Below are positions 35,950 through 44,569 of a stretch of 46,470 bases of DNA, piece after piece. The position numbers and the translations under genes are program-made. The first letter of the stretch is position 1; each line of letters begins with the position of its first letter. The notes under the pieces are model-generated. The model did no database searches and was not told the origin of the DNA. It worked only from the letters and a program-made list of their open reading frames with translations. The DNA is from an uncultured Lachnospiraceae bacterium (GTDB taxonomy: Bacteria; Bacillota; Clostridia; Lachnospirales; Lachnospiraceae). Location: contig CAMWLJ010000015.1 of the NCBI GenBank assembly GCA_947175055.1, positions 1 through 46,470 on the forward strand, given 5' to 3'.

Positions 35950-37014
35950 TCACTCTCTGTTCCTGTACTCCTCACAGGTCAAACCTGCAGTCTCCTTCAG
36001 ATCGGCCTCCATCATCATTGCCACAAGGCCTTTAAAGTCCACATCCCGTTTCCATCCCAACTCTCGCTCCGCCTTCTGGCAATTCCCCCATAGGAACTCA
36101 ACCTCGGCAGGACGGTAGAACTCCGGATTCACATCCACTAACAGTCTGCCGCTCGCCGCATCGTATCCCTTCTCATTGACGCCGGTACCTTCCCAGCGAA
36201 TCTCAATTCCCAGCTCGCCAAAAGCCGCTTCTACAAATTCCCTTACCGTATGGGTCTCATTGGTAGCCAACACATAATCGTCGGCTTTGTCCTGCTGCAG
36301 CATCAGCCACATGCCTTTCACGTAATCTCCCGCAAATCCCCAGTCTCTCTTGGCATTCATATTGCCCAGCGATAATTTCTCCTGTTTACCGGCAATGATA
36401 TTCGCGATCGCCAGCGTGATCTTCCTCGTAACGAAATTCTCGCCCCGCCTGGGAGATTCATGGTTAAAAAGAATACCGTTGCATGCATACATATTATAGG
36501 ATTCCCTGTAATTTACAGTGATCCAATATGAGTAGAGCTTGGCCGCACCGTAAGGGCTCTTCGGATAAAAAGGCGTTTGCTCACTCTGCGGAGCCGTCTC
36601 CGGAATACCGCCGAACAGTTCGGAAGTCGATGCCTGATAGAATCTGCAGTTTCCGCCATTCACCCGGATCGCCTCTAACAGCTTCAAAGTACTTACCCCG
36701 GTAGCTTCCGCCGTGTACTCCGGCACGTCAAAGGATATCCCCACATGAGACTGGGCCGCCAGATTGTACACCTCCGTAGGCCGGATCTCCGCGATCAGCC
36801 TCATCAAATTGCTGGAATCCGTAGTGTCTGCAAAATGTAGAAAAAATTTTATTTTGTAGTAATCCGAATTGATCAAATGGTCGATCCTGGCTGTATTGGA
36901 AATACTGTGCCTGCGGATCAGACCATGGACCTCATATCCCTTCTCCAACAAAATTTCTGCCAGATAAGAACCATCCTGTCCTGTAATTCCTGTGATCAAT
37001 GCTATTCTTTGCAT
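35950..37014 (-). CDS. gmd: GDP-mannose 4,6-dehydratase
   Basis: A 354-residue short-chain dehydrogenase-type enzyme that makes GDP-4-keto-6-deoxy-D-mannose, the precursor of GDP-L-fucose. Visible elements are [27 protein letters not shown], the family-specific [35 protein letters not shown], the catalytic YxxxK in [10 protein letters not shown] and [22 protein letters not shown]. The length is normal. GDP-mannose must come from manB/manC genes elsewhere, since none is in this locus. Confidence 0.96.
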   Translation of the reverse strand: MQRIALITGITGQDGSYLAEILLEKGYEVHGLIRRHSISNTARIDHLINSDYYKIKFFLHFADTTDSSNLMRLIAEIRPTEVYNLAAQSHVGISFDVPEYTAEATGVSTLKLLEAIRVNGGNCRFYQASTSELFGGIPETAPQSEQTPFYPKSPYGAAKLYSYWITVNYRESYNMYACNGILFNHESPRRGENFVTRKITLAIANIIAGKQEKLSLGNMNAKRDWGFAGDYVKGMWLMLQQDKADDYVLATNETHTVREFVEAAFGELGIEIRWEGTGVNEKGYDAASGRLLVDVNPEFYRPAEVEFLWGNCQKAERELGWKRDVDFKGLVAMMMEADLKETAGLTCEEYRNRE

Positions 37015-37120
37015 GCTTTCTCCCTTTCTTCTGTCTCATCAATTCCTGCCGGCCACCGTTATGCGATGCCCGGACAGCCTTATTCTCTCATATAATCGCA
37101 ATCCTGTAAAGAATATCCCC

Positions 37121-37969
37121 TTACATCTTCCCGATATACGCCGCGATGGCATCGTGCCAGTCCGCAAACATGAAATCCGTAGTCATCTTAAGCATATAAT
37201 TCTCCAGGATAGAGTAAGCCGGACGTTTTGCAGCAGCTGCATACTCTTCCGAAGTGATAGCTTCCACTATCGTATTCTTTCCTGCCAGCCTGAAGATCTC
37301 TTCTGTAAACTGCGCCCAGCTACAATCGCCCTCACATGTGCCGTGGAACAACCCGTAGTTCTCGGTAGGAAGCAGATACGCGATAGCCTTAGCCAATTCA
37401 TCGGCACTGGTCGGAGAACCGACCTGGTCCATGACAACCCGCACCTTATCATTCGTCTCGGACAGACGCAGCATCGTCTTCACAAAATTCTTACCGTCAC
37501 CATACAGCCACGCCGTGCGCACAATAAAATGTCTGTCAGAGAATTCCCTGACAAAATCCTCTCCCGCCAGCTTCGTCCGTCCATAAGCTCCCTGCGGGCC
37601 CGTTGGATCCGTCTCACGATATGGTCTGGTGCCGTTTCCGTCAAAAACATAGTCCGTGGAGACATGCATCATCTTCGCCCCCGTCTCTGTCGCTGCAATA
37701 CTTAAATTCCTCGGCCCGATAGCATTGATCCGAAACGCAAGATCTTCCTCCTTCTCACAGGCATCCACTGCCGTATATGCCGCACAGTTGATGATCGCAT
37801 ACGGCTTCACTTCCCGAACAAATGCCATCACTTTATCAATATTGGTAATATCCAATTCTCCTACATCCGTATTGATCAGTTCATACTCCCCGCTGTCTGC
37901 ATACTGTAGATTCACGGCGCGGCCTAACTGTCCGTTGGCCCCTGTTATCATCACTCTCTTCTTATTCAC
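37121..37969 (-). CDS. rfbD: dTDP-4-dehydrorhamnose reductase
   Basis: A 282-residue NADPH-dependent reductase that completes dTDP-L-rhamnose. It shows VMITGANGQLGRAVNL, ELDITN, INCAAYTAVDACEKEEDLAFRIN, STDYVFDGNGTRPYRETD, the YxxxK in YGRTKLAGE and FIVRTAWLYG. The frame is open from 38068, but AAGGAG is best spaced (7 bases) to a GTG at 37969, which gives the usual family start. An ATG two codons earlier would be only 1-2 bases from the AAGGAG. It is first in the polysaccharide operon. The partner genes rfbA, rfbB and rfbC are not in the window. Confidence 0.93.
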   Translation of the reverse strand: MNKKRVMITGANGQLGRAVNLQYADSGEYELINTDVGELDITNIDKVMAFVREVKPYAIINCAAYTAVDACEKEEDLAFRINAIGPRNLSIAATETGAKMMHVSTDYVFDGNGTRPYRETDPTGPQGAYGRTKLAGEDFVREFSDRHFIVRTAWLYGDGKNFVKTMLRLSETNDKVRVVMDQVGSPTSADELAKAIAYLLPTENYGLFHGTCEGDCSWAQFTEEIFRLAGKNTIVEAITSEEYAAAAKRPAYSILENYMLKMTTDFMFADWHDAIAAYIGKM

Positions 37970-38059
37970 AGCCATACTCCTTTCCAAACACATCTTCCCT
38001 TCTGTTCCGACTGTCCCACAGTCGATCCGTACTAAAAGCCTGTTCTTTACAATATCATT

Positions 38060-38088
38060 ATCATACAACCTCCCATGGAATTATGCAA
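38060..38088 (-). promoter_or_regulatory. Main promoter of the polysaccharide locus
   Basis: On the minus strand TTGCAT (38088-38083), exactly 17 bp, TATGAT (38065-38060). It lies about 90 bases before the rfbD start and faces away from the YerB-type gene. Confidence 0.55.
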
Positions 38089-38134
38089 TTATTAATATGT
38101 TTCTCATTTTTTCTTCGTAACAGTTCAGCCATGA

Positions 38135-38191
38135 AATAATCTGCGGACTGTGTGTGGGTGCTTGCACACAAAACACTGACGGCAGATTATT
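38135..38191. other. Structured element between divergent genes
   Basis: A 10-bp perfect stem AATAATCTGC/GCAGATTATT (38135-38144 with 38182-38191) encloses a second possible stem TGTGTG/CACACA. The plus-strand side is followed by TTATG. It lies upstream of both flanking promoters, so it is not an obvious terminator of either gene. The rest of this 417-base gap holds only the two promoters. Confidence 0.5.
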
Positions 38192-38310
38192 TTATGAGCA
38201 GGGCGCCCTCAGATGAATCCCGCCATTCTGAAGCGAGTCACACTAGACATACTCACAAACTTTTTGTAATAAGCTTGTAACATTTTGTGGACTTTTTCAC
38301 CTTTTTTCTA

Positions 38311-38339
38311 GTGACTCTCCTTTTTGCTTATGATATACT
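38311..38339 (+). promoter_or_regulatory. Extended -10 promoter of the YerB-type gene
   Basis: GTGACT (38311-38316), 17 bp, TATACT (38334-38339), with TG one base before the -10 box (TGATATACT). The extended -10 compensates for the weak -35. The start codon is about 49 bases downstream. Confidence 0.5.
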
Positions 38340-38387
38340 AAGAATAATTGGGTTATTCCCGAAATAGAGCAAAGGAGAGGATTAAGA

Positions 38388-39554
38388 ATGAAAAGATTAC
38401 AAGTGCTTTTTCTTGTAGCCTTATCTTCTACTCTTTTATTATTTGGTTGTGGAAAAGAAGAGGATGTTACCGGACCGGTCGTCGAACAGGTCATAGATGA
38501 CATCGACGAACCAGAAGATATAGAAGAGGAAGAAGAGACGGATACAGAGACCGTCGACACGGACGATGATGTTCCTCCGGAAGAAGGAATGGTTCGCAGT
38601 CGTATTACAAATGAATGGGTGACCGAAGAGGTTGACAATACAAGGCCGATCACAGTGATGGTACCCAATACCAAGACAGCGTCTCAGTATGGACTTTCCA
38701 GCGCAGATGTTCTCTATGAGTGTAATGTAGAAGGCAGTATCACACGACTGATGGCATTGTTTCAGGATTGGAACGATTTTGACCGGATCGGCAATGTAAG
38801 AAGCTGCCGTGACTATTACGTATACTGGTCCTTTGAGTGGGATGCATTCTATATTCATTTCGGCGGTCCTTTCTACATAGACGAAGTTATCAACCGAAGG
38901 GATACCGAAGATATCGACGGACTGTCAAGCAGTAATTTCTGGCGTGCAAACGATGCGATCAATGCGACCGACAACGCTTACGTAGACACGCAGGGGATTC
39001 TGGCTGATATCGACAAGTTAGGATATGATCTGAGATACCGCAGCGGATACGCCGATGAGAATCACTATCGATTTGCTTCTTCCGGCAATCCTAACACACT
39101 GGAACAGTACAGCGATGCGCTCACCGCTAACAAGATAGATATGTCTCCTACCTATCCGGTAACGAACTGCTACTTCGTTTACAACGAAGAGACCGGTATG
39201 TATGACAGATTCCAGCATCTTTCTGGAACCAGTGACGGCCCCCATATTGACAAGGCAAACGGTAAACAGTTGTCCTTCAAGAATATTCTGATTCAGAATA
39301 CTTATTATGAAGTCCGTGATGAGAAAGGCTATCTTGCCTTCCAGTGTATCGACAATACAAGGGATGGCTGGTTCTTTACGAACGGCAAAGGCATACATGT
39401 GAATTGGGAGAAGAATTCCGACTATGGCGCTACCAGATACTATGATGACGCCGGTAACGAGATTCAGCTTAACACCGGTAAGACTATGGTATGTATCGTA
39501 GAAGACGGCGATTCCTTCCTTGTGGATGATCAGAAGATCAGTTCTTCAAATTAA
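38388..39554 (+). CDS. DUF3048 (YerB-type) lipoprotein
   Basis: A 388-residue secreted lipoprotein. It has a signal peptide with a lipobox ending LLLFGC (Cys at about residue 21), then an acidic Asp/Glu-rich linker (about 24-70), then the DUF3048 domain: RPITVMVPNTKTASQYGLSSADVLYECNVEG, FQDWNDFDRIGNVRSCRDYYV and a C-terminal part rich in Tyr/Asn. The function of the YerB family is not established; the proteins sit at the outer face of the membrane. AGGAGAGG lies before the ATG. It is monocistronic, with a good terminator behind it. Confidence 0.9.
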   Translation: MKRLQVLFLVALSSTLLLFGCGKEEDVTGPVVEQVIDDIDEPEDIEEEEETDTETVDTDDDVPPEEGMVRSRITNEWVTEEVDNTRPITVMVPNTKTASQYGLSSADVLYECNVEGSITRLMALFQDWNDFDRIGNVRSCRDYYVYWSFEWDAFYIHFGGPFYIDEVINRRDTEDIDGLSSSNFWRANDAINATDNAYVDTQGILADIDKLGYDLRYRSGYADENHYRFASSGNPNTLEQYSDALTANKIDMSPTYPVTNCYFVYNEETGMYDRFQHLSGTSDGPHIDKANGKQLSFKNILIQNTYYEVRDEKGYLAFQCIDNTRDGWFFTNGKGIHVNWEKNSDYGATRYYDDAGNEIQLNTGKTMVCIVEDGDSFLVDDQKISSSN

Positions 39555-39563
39555 CAGTTAAAT

Positions 39564-39604
39564 AGTACCGGAGAGACCTAATCCGTCTCCCCGGTATTTT
39601 TATT
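39564..39604 (+). terminator. Intrinsic terminator of the YerB-type gene
   Basis: The stem GTACCGGAGAGAC/GTCTCCCCGGTAT (one mismatch) with a 7-base loop starts 10 bases past the stop and is followed by TTTTTATT. Confidence 0.85.
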
Positions 39605-39684
39605 GGAAAGTCTACATGATTCCGTTCCGCAACAGTGTGATCATTGTGTTTCAGGAAATTCAAAGAAACTTCCTAATAGACAAT

Positions 39685-39716
39685 GAAAAACCTCGAAAGA
39701 TTGAAACTCTCGAGGT
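39685..39716 (-). terminator. Terminator of the tRNA operon
   Basis: On the minus strand ACCTCGA pairs with TCGAGGT around a loop and is followed by TTTTT. It lies 9 bases past the 3' end of tRNA-Cys. Confidence 0.8.
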
Positions 39717-39724
39717 CTTCTTAG

Positions 39725-39796
39725 AGGCGCAGACCGGATTTGAACCGGTGAATCAGGGTGTTGCAGACCCACGCCTTACCGCTTGGCTACTGCGCC
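39725..39796 (-). tRNA. tRNA-Cys (GCA)
   Basis: A full cloverleaf on the minus strand: acceptor GGCGCAG/CTGCGCC, D-arm AGCCAAGCGGTAAGGC, anticodon loop CTGCAAC with GCA at 39764-39762, T-arm CCGGTTCAAATCCGG, discriminator T. CCA is not encoded. It follows tRNA-Glu by 33 bases in one transcript. Confidence 0.95.
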
Positions 39797-39829
39797 TAAT
39801 CTATATTATCAAATATTTCATATTTCCAA

Positions 39830-39901
39830 TGACTCCAACGGGAATCGAACCCGTGTTACCGCCGTGAAAGGGCGATGTCTTAACCGCTTGACCATGGAGC
39901 C
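39830..39901 (-). tRNA. tRNA-Glu (TTC)
   Basis: A full cloverleaf on the minus strand: acceptor GGCTCCA/TGGAGTC (one G-T pair), anticodon loop CTTTCAC with TTC at 39868-39866, T-arm ACGGGTTCGATTCCCGT, discriminator A, no encoded CCA. It is the first tRNA of the pair. Confidence 0.95.
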
Positions 39902-39942
39902 ATCATTTTTCAATTGCCCAACAAGCAATCTCAACAAATGAT

Positions 39943-39971
39943 ATGATACCATGTTTCTGCTCACTTGGCAA
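39943..39971 (-). promoter_or_regulatory. Promoter of the tRNA-Glu/tRNA-Cys operon
   Basis: On the minus strand TTGCCA (39971-39966), exactly 17 bp, TATCAT (39948-39943), 42 bases before the tRNA-Glu 5' end. Confidence 0.65.
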
Positions 39972-40000
39972 GATAAAAATGATTATTTATTAAAATTTCT

Positions 40001-40019
40001 ATAACGGTTCAGCCGTGTA
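40001..40019 (-). other. Small stem-loop ACGG-CTGAA-CCGT after the solute-binding protein gene
   Basis: A 4-bp GC-rich stem on the minus strand lies 10 bases after the stop of the solute-binding protein gene and is followed by an AT-rich stretch with TTTTA. It may be a weak terminator. A near copy occurs at about 38118-38135. Confidence 0.4.
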
Positions 40020-40028
40020 ATGAATTTA

Positions 40029-41342
40029 CTATTCCAGTGTCTCCTCCTGCAGTCTGTCAAATTCCGCCATACACTCATCCACCGTAGCGCCGTTTAACAG
40101 TTCTCTCACGATCAGACAGGTATTTCCCCACTGTTCCAGTTTCATATTCGCGTTTGCGCCCAATACATAGACATTAGACTGTATCCTGTCATTTAACAGT
40201 TTCAAAGCCGGTATACATTCTACCTCTACATTCTTGGAAGGTGAGATCACCTTATTGGTTTCCGCATAAACCTGCAGCGCCTCATCGGAAAGCATGACCT
40301 CCAATGTTTCCATTGCTTCCTCCGCGTGTTCCGCTTCCGCACCGATACCAAAACCGGTCATGGACATAACCGGCATCCGCCCTCTGTTACTTGGGAATCC
40401 GATGACCAGCATGTTAAAATCAGGGTTGCCATAAGCGGTCTCCGTATTTGCTGCCCCCCAGTAAGCCATCACAATAGGCGTTTTCTGTGCCAGAAAATCT
40501 GCGCCCTCCCCTTCGATTGCCTCACTCACATAGGCCTTCTTCGCGTCAATATATCCTTTGTCGATCATCTCCTGCAGAAATTCAAAACCAGGGCGCATAT
40601 AATCGCTGTATTTACTCTTCCCACTGTTCAGAGCCTCAATCTCCGCCTCCGCATTGCCCCCATTATACAGATCCGCATAAGCCTGGGCCAGAACAAAAGT
40701 CTCCAGCCACCATCTGTTGGCGCCTACCGGCGTCTCTATCCCATTCTCTTTAAACACGCGACAGCATTCCAGAAACTCTTCCGGCGTCTCCGGCAGTTCC
40801 AACTCATACTGGTCAAACATATCTTTATTGATAAACAATCCATAGACCACTATTTCCTGCGGGATCGCTACCAGCCTGCCGTTGACCGTATTCGCTGTCT
40901 TCACCACATCTCGCAGATTCTCCGCACTGGAAAGCCCCGACAGATCCATCAGTTTATTTTCCTCACCCAATGTCCGAATGACGTCAGGATTGAGCAGATA
41001 TATATCATCCATATTGTTGCGTGCCCGGTCAATAGTCACATCATCATAGGTCTTATCCTGGTAATCCTCTGCCGTATAGGTGATATAATCAACCTTCACC
41101 CCCAGTTTCTTCTCCGCCATGATGACAGTCTTATCAGACGCGCTCCTCGCAACATTGACAGTATTCGCCTCCGTCTTCTCCATCGGACTGAACAGATTCA
41201 CGATCCGCTCTTCTGCCTTTTCTTCTGTGATCATAATGTTGTCTGCATCTTTTTTCCCACAAGCTGCCAGCGTCAAAACCGTCACAGTTGCCAGACACAA
41301 TACCATTGCCCTTGTGAGATTCCTTTTTCTTTTCCCACACAT
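40029..41342 (-). CDS. Extracellular solute-binding lipoprotein (sugar-type)
   Basis: A 437-residue lipoprotein with a basic start, a hydrophobic helix and a lipobox ending LTLAAC (Cys at about residue 28). It has the type I sugar-binding fold: YLLNPDVIRTLGEENKLMDLSGL, VNGRLVAIPQEIVVYGLFINKDMFDQY, then GFGIGAEAEHAEEAMETLEVMLSDEALQ near the end. Such proteins usually deliver ligand to an ABC permease, but no permease or ATPase gene is near. The gene lies 141 bases downstream of a hybrid kinase on the same strand, so it may present ligand to that kinase. GAGGTGA precedes the ATG. Confidence 0.88.
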   Translation of the reverse strand: MCGKRKRNLTRAMVLCLATVTVLTLAACGKKDADNIMITEEKAEERIVNLFSPMEKTEANTVNVARSASDKTVIMAEKKLGVKVDYITYTAEDYQDKTYDDVTIDRARNNMDDIYLLNPDVIRTLGEENKLMDLSGLSSAENLRDVVKTANTVNGRLVAIPQEIVVYGLFINKDMFDQYELELPETPEEFLECCRVFKENGIETPVGANRWWLETFVLAQAYADLYNGGNAEAEIEALNSGKSKYSDYMRPGFEFLQEMIDKGYIDAKKAYVSEAIEGEGADFLAQKTPIVMAYWGAANTETAYGNPDFNMLVIGFPSNRGRMPVMSMTGFGIGAEAEHAEEAMETLEVMLSDEALQVYAETNKVISPSKNVEVECIPALKLLNDRIQSNVYVLGANANMKLEQWGNTCLIVRELLNGATVDECMAEFDRLQEETLE

Positions 41343-41483
41343 ATGCTGTCACCTCATTTTATAACTGTCAGATCATTTTTCCTGTTTCTACTCCATAGTG
41401 TTGCCGTTCCTAATGGCCCTTGTGATATCAGTTCTTTCCTGATGCTTTGCGTTTCCAGTGTACTGACTGCATCATCGACTCTG

Positions 41484-44084
41484 TTATATGCTTGCTTTTG
41501 GCGCAGTGACCGGAACATACTGCTGTATGATCTTTTTCAGCAATGCTACATCAATGGGTTTCGACAGGTGCACATTCATACCTGAACGCAACGCTTCCTT
41601 CTCGTCTTCCGCAAAAGCATTGGCTGTCATAGCTATGATCGGAATATCACTCGCATCTCTACGCTCCAACGCGCGAATCGCCCTGGTCGCCTCATAACCG
41701 TTCATCACCGGCATCTGCACATCCATCAGAATCGCATCAAACTCACCCTCTTCAGAGTTCAGAAATCTCTCCACGGCCAACTGGCCATTTTCAACAATCT
41801 CACACTTGGCATCTTCTATTGCCAGAATCTCTCTCAAAATTTCCGCATTGATCTCATTGTCTTCCGCTGCCAGGAAATACATGCCTTCCAGACTTCTGCC
41901 AGCCACCTCCTGCTCATCCTGGCCTGACGTTTTGCTATGCCGTATAGCCATCACCTTATCTTTCAGTGCTGATACGAAGAAAGGTTTCTGTAGGATTCCC
42001 ACATTTTCCATTTGCGTGGTATCCTCTCCGCTGTATTCACTATCTTCCTCATACGCTGCCAAAACCAATATCATCGCCTCAGGAAGGATTTTCCTGAACT
42101 TCTCTGACACCTCCACCACATCCAGATTCGGCAGATTTCCATCCAGCAGGAGAATCTGATATCCTTCTTCCCGACAATTCTTTTCATAGATCAGCTGCAT
42201 GGCATCCGCAACATTCCGTGCCGTGTCAACCATCACATCCATATCTTGCATCAGGCCCTGTATCGTCTCGCCGGCCTGCCCATCACCATCCAGAACCAAT
42301 ATATGCGAAATGCCGCTCTCCTTCCAGAACCTCTTTTCCGCCTGCTCCTCCGGTATCCGAAACTCCAATTCGACTCTGAAAATGCTGCCTTTATTCACTT
42401 CGCTAAAAACATCGATGGTTCCGCCCATCAGTTCTATGATGTTCTTCGTGATCGCCATGCCAAGACCTGTACCCTGCACTTTGTTTGTGGTACTGTTCTC
42501 CGCCCGTGTAAAAGCGTCAAATATGATCTTCAAATATTCCGGCGTCATGCCGTATCCATCGTCCTCCACCTCAATCCTAATATGCTCGAATTGACTGGAG
42601 CGCTGTCCAAGCCCGATGATCCGGAACCAGATATTGCCGCCTTCTGGCGTATATTTCACCGCATTGGACAACAAATTGATCAGCACCTGATTAATCCTCG
42701 TCTCATCTCCCAGCAAGTATTCATGTCTGATGCCTGTCACATCCACATTGAATTTCTGATGCCTCGCTCTGGCCATAGGACGTATGATCGCATCCACCGA
42801 TGACACAAGGTCATTAAGAGTAAACTCTTCCATCGAAAGCACTACCTTACCACTCTCAATCTTGGAAACATCCAGAATATCATTGATCAGACTCAGCAGA
42901 TGCTGTCCCGACGCCATGATCTTCCTTGTATATTCCCGTACCTTCTCCGGATTCCCTGCATCTCTCTCCAACAACGTTGTGAAACCAAGCACTGCATTCA
43001 TCGGCGTACGGATATCATGGGACATATTCGACAAAAATGTCGTCTTTGAATTACTTGCGATCTGTGCCGCCTGCAAAGCCTCCGCCAACTGCCTGTTGTA
43101 AATCTCTCGTTCCTCTTCCTGCTCTTTACGAATCTTATTCTGCTGTCTCTGGTTGATATAATATATTATGCAGCAGAGGAAAAAAGCGATCAACATCACA
43201 GCCACAACAATAAAAATATTATGATTGACAGAAGTTCCTTCCTGCTGAATCGCTTCGATCGGTACATACCCGATCAGATAAATAGTCCCGTTATTCACGG
43301 ACCACATATAATTGAGCGCACTCTTATTACGAATATCATGTCGGAACATGATATTCCTTCCGTTTCTCACACAAGCTTCCACCTCGGCCAAAAGTGTCTC
43401 CTCGTCAATCTCATTCGCCCGGTAGAAGTCCTGTAGATTCAGATGACCTGCATCCCGTTCTCCCATTCCCTTAGGTTTTAAAACAAGACGCTCTGTCTCC
43501 GCATCCATGATATACAGCATCGCTTTGTTATTATAAAAAACATTCGGAAGAAAGTCATCGAGAGAGTCATAGACATACTCAACATAGAGGAATGCGATCT
43601 CCTCCCCGTTCTTTATGACCGGGCATTTCATGGAATAAGCCCACGTTCCCATATAATTCAGATACGATTGGGAGATTGCCACACCGTCAACCATACCACC
43701 GGCAGAAAAGTCCAGCTCCTCCTCCGTAAAGACTTCACCTGTATCAGATATTCCTTCCGTTTCTCCAGCTCGGATCAGCGATACCTTCACCATCGTTCGA
43801 CTGCCACTGTAGGATGTCAAATGTTCCTCCAAATCCTCCGATGTTGCAATATCTTTCGCCATCAGCTGCTGAAACTCAGCTTCCTTGCTCAACATCGCTT
43901 CTATCGTGCATTTGATCAGATTAAGACTTTCACTCAGATTTTGAACTGCTGATGCTGACATTTCCTCAGAAATTCTCCGTGATACAGAGAAAACTACCGC
44001 TCCCAAAACTAAAAATACTAAAATAATAGAAAGAAGCAGGGAAACCCCTTTGTCTATCTTTCTTCTACTCTGCTCCTTTTTCAT
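41484..44084 (-). CDS. Membrane hybrid sensor histidine kinase
   Basis: An 866-residue kinase with an N-terminal helix (VSLLLSIILVFLVLGAVVFSV), an extracytoplasmic Cache-like domain (about 40-275) and a second helix (NIFIVVAVMLIAFFLCCIIYYI). A coiled-coil linker is followed by HisKA with NMSHDIRTPMN (about His356) and an HATPase with DDGYGMT and GTGLGMAIT. A receiver-like domain (about 605-725) keeps a DGNLP core, and a final receiver has LAAEDNEIN, the acceptor Asp in ILMDVQMP (about Asp788) and LSKPID. It has no DNA-binding output. GGGGA fits the ATG at 44084 better than the one six bases earlier. The adjacent solute-binding lipoprotein is a likely sensory partner. Confidence 0.88.
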   Translation of the reverse strand: MKKEQSRRKIDKGVSLLLSIILVFLVLGAVVFSVSRRISEEMSASAVQNLSESLNLIKCTIEAMLSKEAEFQQLMAKDIATSEDLEEHLTSYSGSRTMVKVSLIRAGETEGISDTGEVFTEEELDFSAGGMVDGVAISQSYLNYMGTWAYSMKCPVIKNGEEIAFLYVEYVYDSLDDFLPNVFYNNKAMLYIMDAETERLVLKPKGMGERDAGHLNLQDFYRANEIDEETLLAEVEACVRNGRNIMFRHDIRNKSALNYMWSVNNGTIYLIGYVPIEAIQQEGTSVNHNIFIVVAVMLIAFFLCCIIYYINQRQQNKIRKEQEEEREIYNRQLAEALQAAQIASNSKTTFLSNMSHDIRTPMNAVLGFTTLLERDAGNPEKVREYTRKIMASGQHLLSLINDILDVSKIESGKVVLSMEEFTLNDLVSSVDAIIRPMARARHQKFNVDVTGIRHEYLLGDETRINQVLINLLSNAVKYTPEGGNIWFRIIGLGQRSSQFEHIRIEVEDDGYGMTPEYLKIIFDAFTRAENSTTNKVQGTGLGMAITKNIIELMGGTIDVFSEVNKGSIFRVELEFRIPEEQAEKRFWKESGISHILVLDGDGQAGETIQGLMQDMDVMVDTARNVADAMQLIYEKNCREEGYQILLLDGNLPNLDVVEVSEKFRKILPEAMILVLAAYEEDSEYSGEDTTQMENVGILQKPFFVSALKDKVMAIRHSKTSGQDEQEVAGRSLEGMYFLAAEDNEINAEILREILAIEDAKCEIVENGQLAVERFLNSEEGEFDAILMDVQMPVMNGYEATRAIRALERRDASDIPIIAMTANAFAEDEKEALRSGMNVHLSKPIDVALLKKIIQQYVPVTAPKASI

Positions 44085-44258
44085 TGCCATTCCCCATTTA
44101 CAATTACATGATATTGGTACAACTTACCACATCTACTTATTTTATTATATTATCATGAATCGCTACTCGAAACAAGCGCACCTTCACTTTACTCTCTTCA
44201 AGTAAGCTCCCCCGCAGGAGGCTGACAGGATATCAAATCTATGGCCTCATAATAGGTA

Positions 44259-44287
44259 TTGACATTGACGGAAAATAAACCTATAAT
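44259..44287 (+). promoter_or_regulatory. Perfect-consensus promoter of the riboswitch transcript
   Basis: TTGACA (44259-44264), 17 bp, TATAAT (44282-44287). Both boxes match the sigma-A consensus exactly. A promoter this strong fits a gene that is held off by its riboswitch. Confidence 0.9.
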
Positions 44288-44311
44288 ATTGAACAACAAT
44301 TGAATAGAATG

Positions 44312-44425
44312 AATGTCTTCAAGGCAGGGTGAAATTCCCGATCGGCGGTAAAGTCCGCGAGCGTGCAAATGCTGATTTGGTGAAAATCCAAAACCGACAG
44401 TATAGTCTGGATTAAAGAAGGTGTA
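44312..44425 (+). ncRNA. FMN riboswitch (RFN element)
   Basis: The conserved RFN blocks are all present: GGCAGGGTGAAATTCCCG, ATCGGCGGTAAAGTCCGCGAG, GCTGATTTGGTGAAAATCC and AAACCGACAGTATAGTCTGGAT, closed by a P1 stem ATGTCTTC/GAAGGTGT. FMN binding stabilises P1. The P1 3' side (44421-44426) is also the first strand of the terminator, so the two exclude each other. Confidence 0.96.
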
Positions 44426-44466
44426 TTGAATATGTCAGAATTATTCTGATATTATACACTTTTTCT
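44420..44466 (+). terminator. Riboswitch expression-platform terminator
   Basis: A long interrupted hairpin pairs GTGTA, AATAT and TCAGAA with TTCTGA, ATATT and TACAC, and ends in TTTTT. It shares GTGTAT with the aptamer P1 stem, which makes the on/off choice visible in the sequence. Confidence 0.8.
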
Positions 44467-44569
44467 ATCTGTCAGATGCTTTGTTGACATTTTTCAATAC
44501 ATCTTAAAATTGTAGCACCTAAAGGCATTCCATTGCTTTCAGGTGTTAATTTTTTAGGAGGTATTTTCA

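Noticed and set aside
39616..39867. Plus-strand frame of 83 codons
   Set aside because: Most of it is the reverse complement of tRNA-Cys and part of tRNA-Glu.
40326..41585. Plus-strand frame of 419 codons opposite the solute-binding protein
   Set aside because: It is antisense to a lipoprotein gene with lipobox and fold motifs. The His/Ile/Arg-rich product looks like a shadow.
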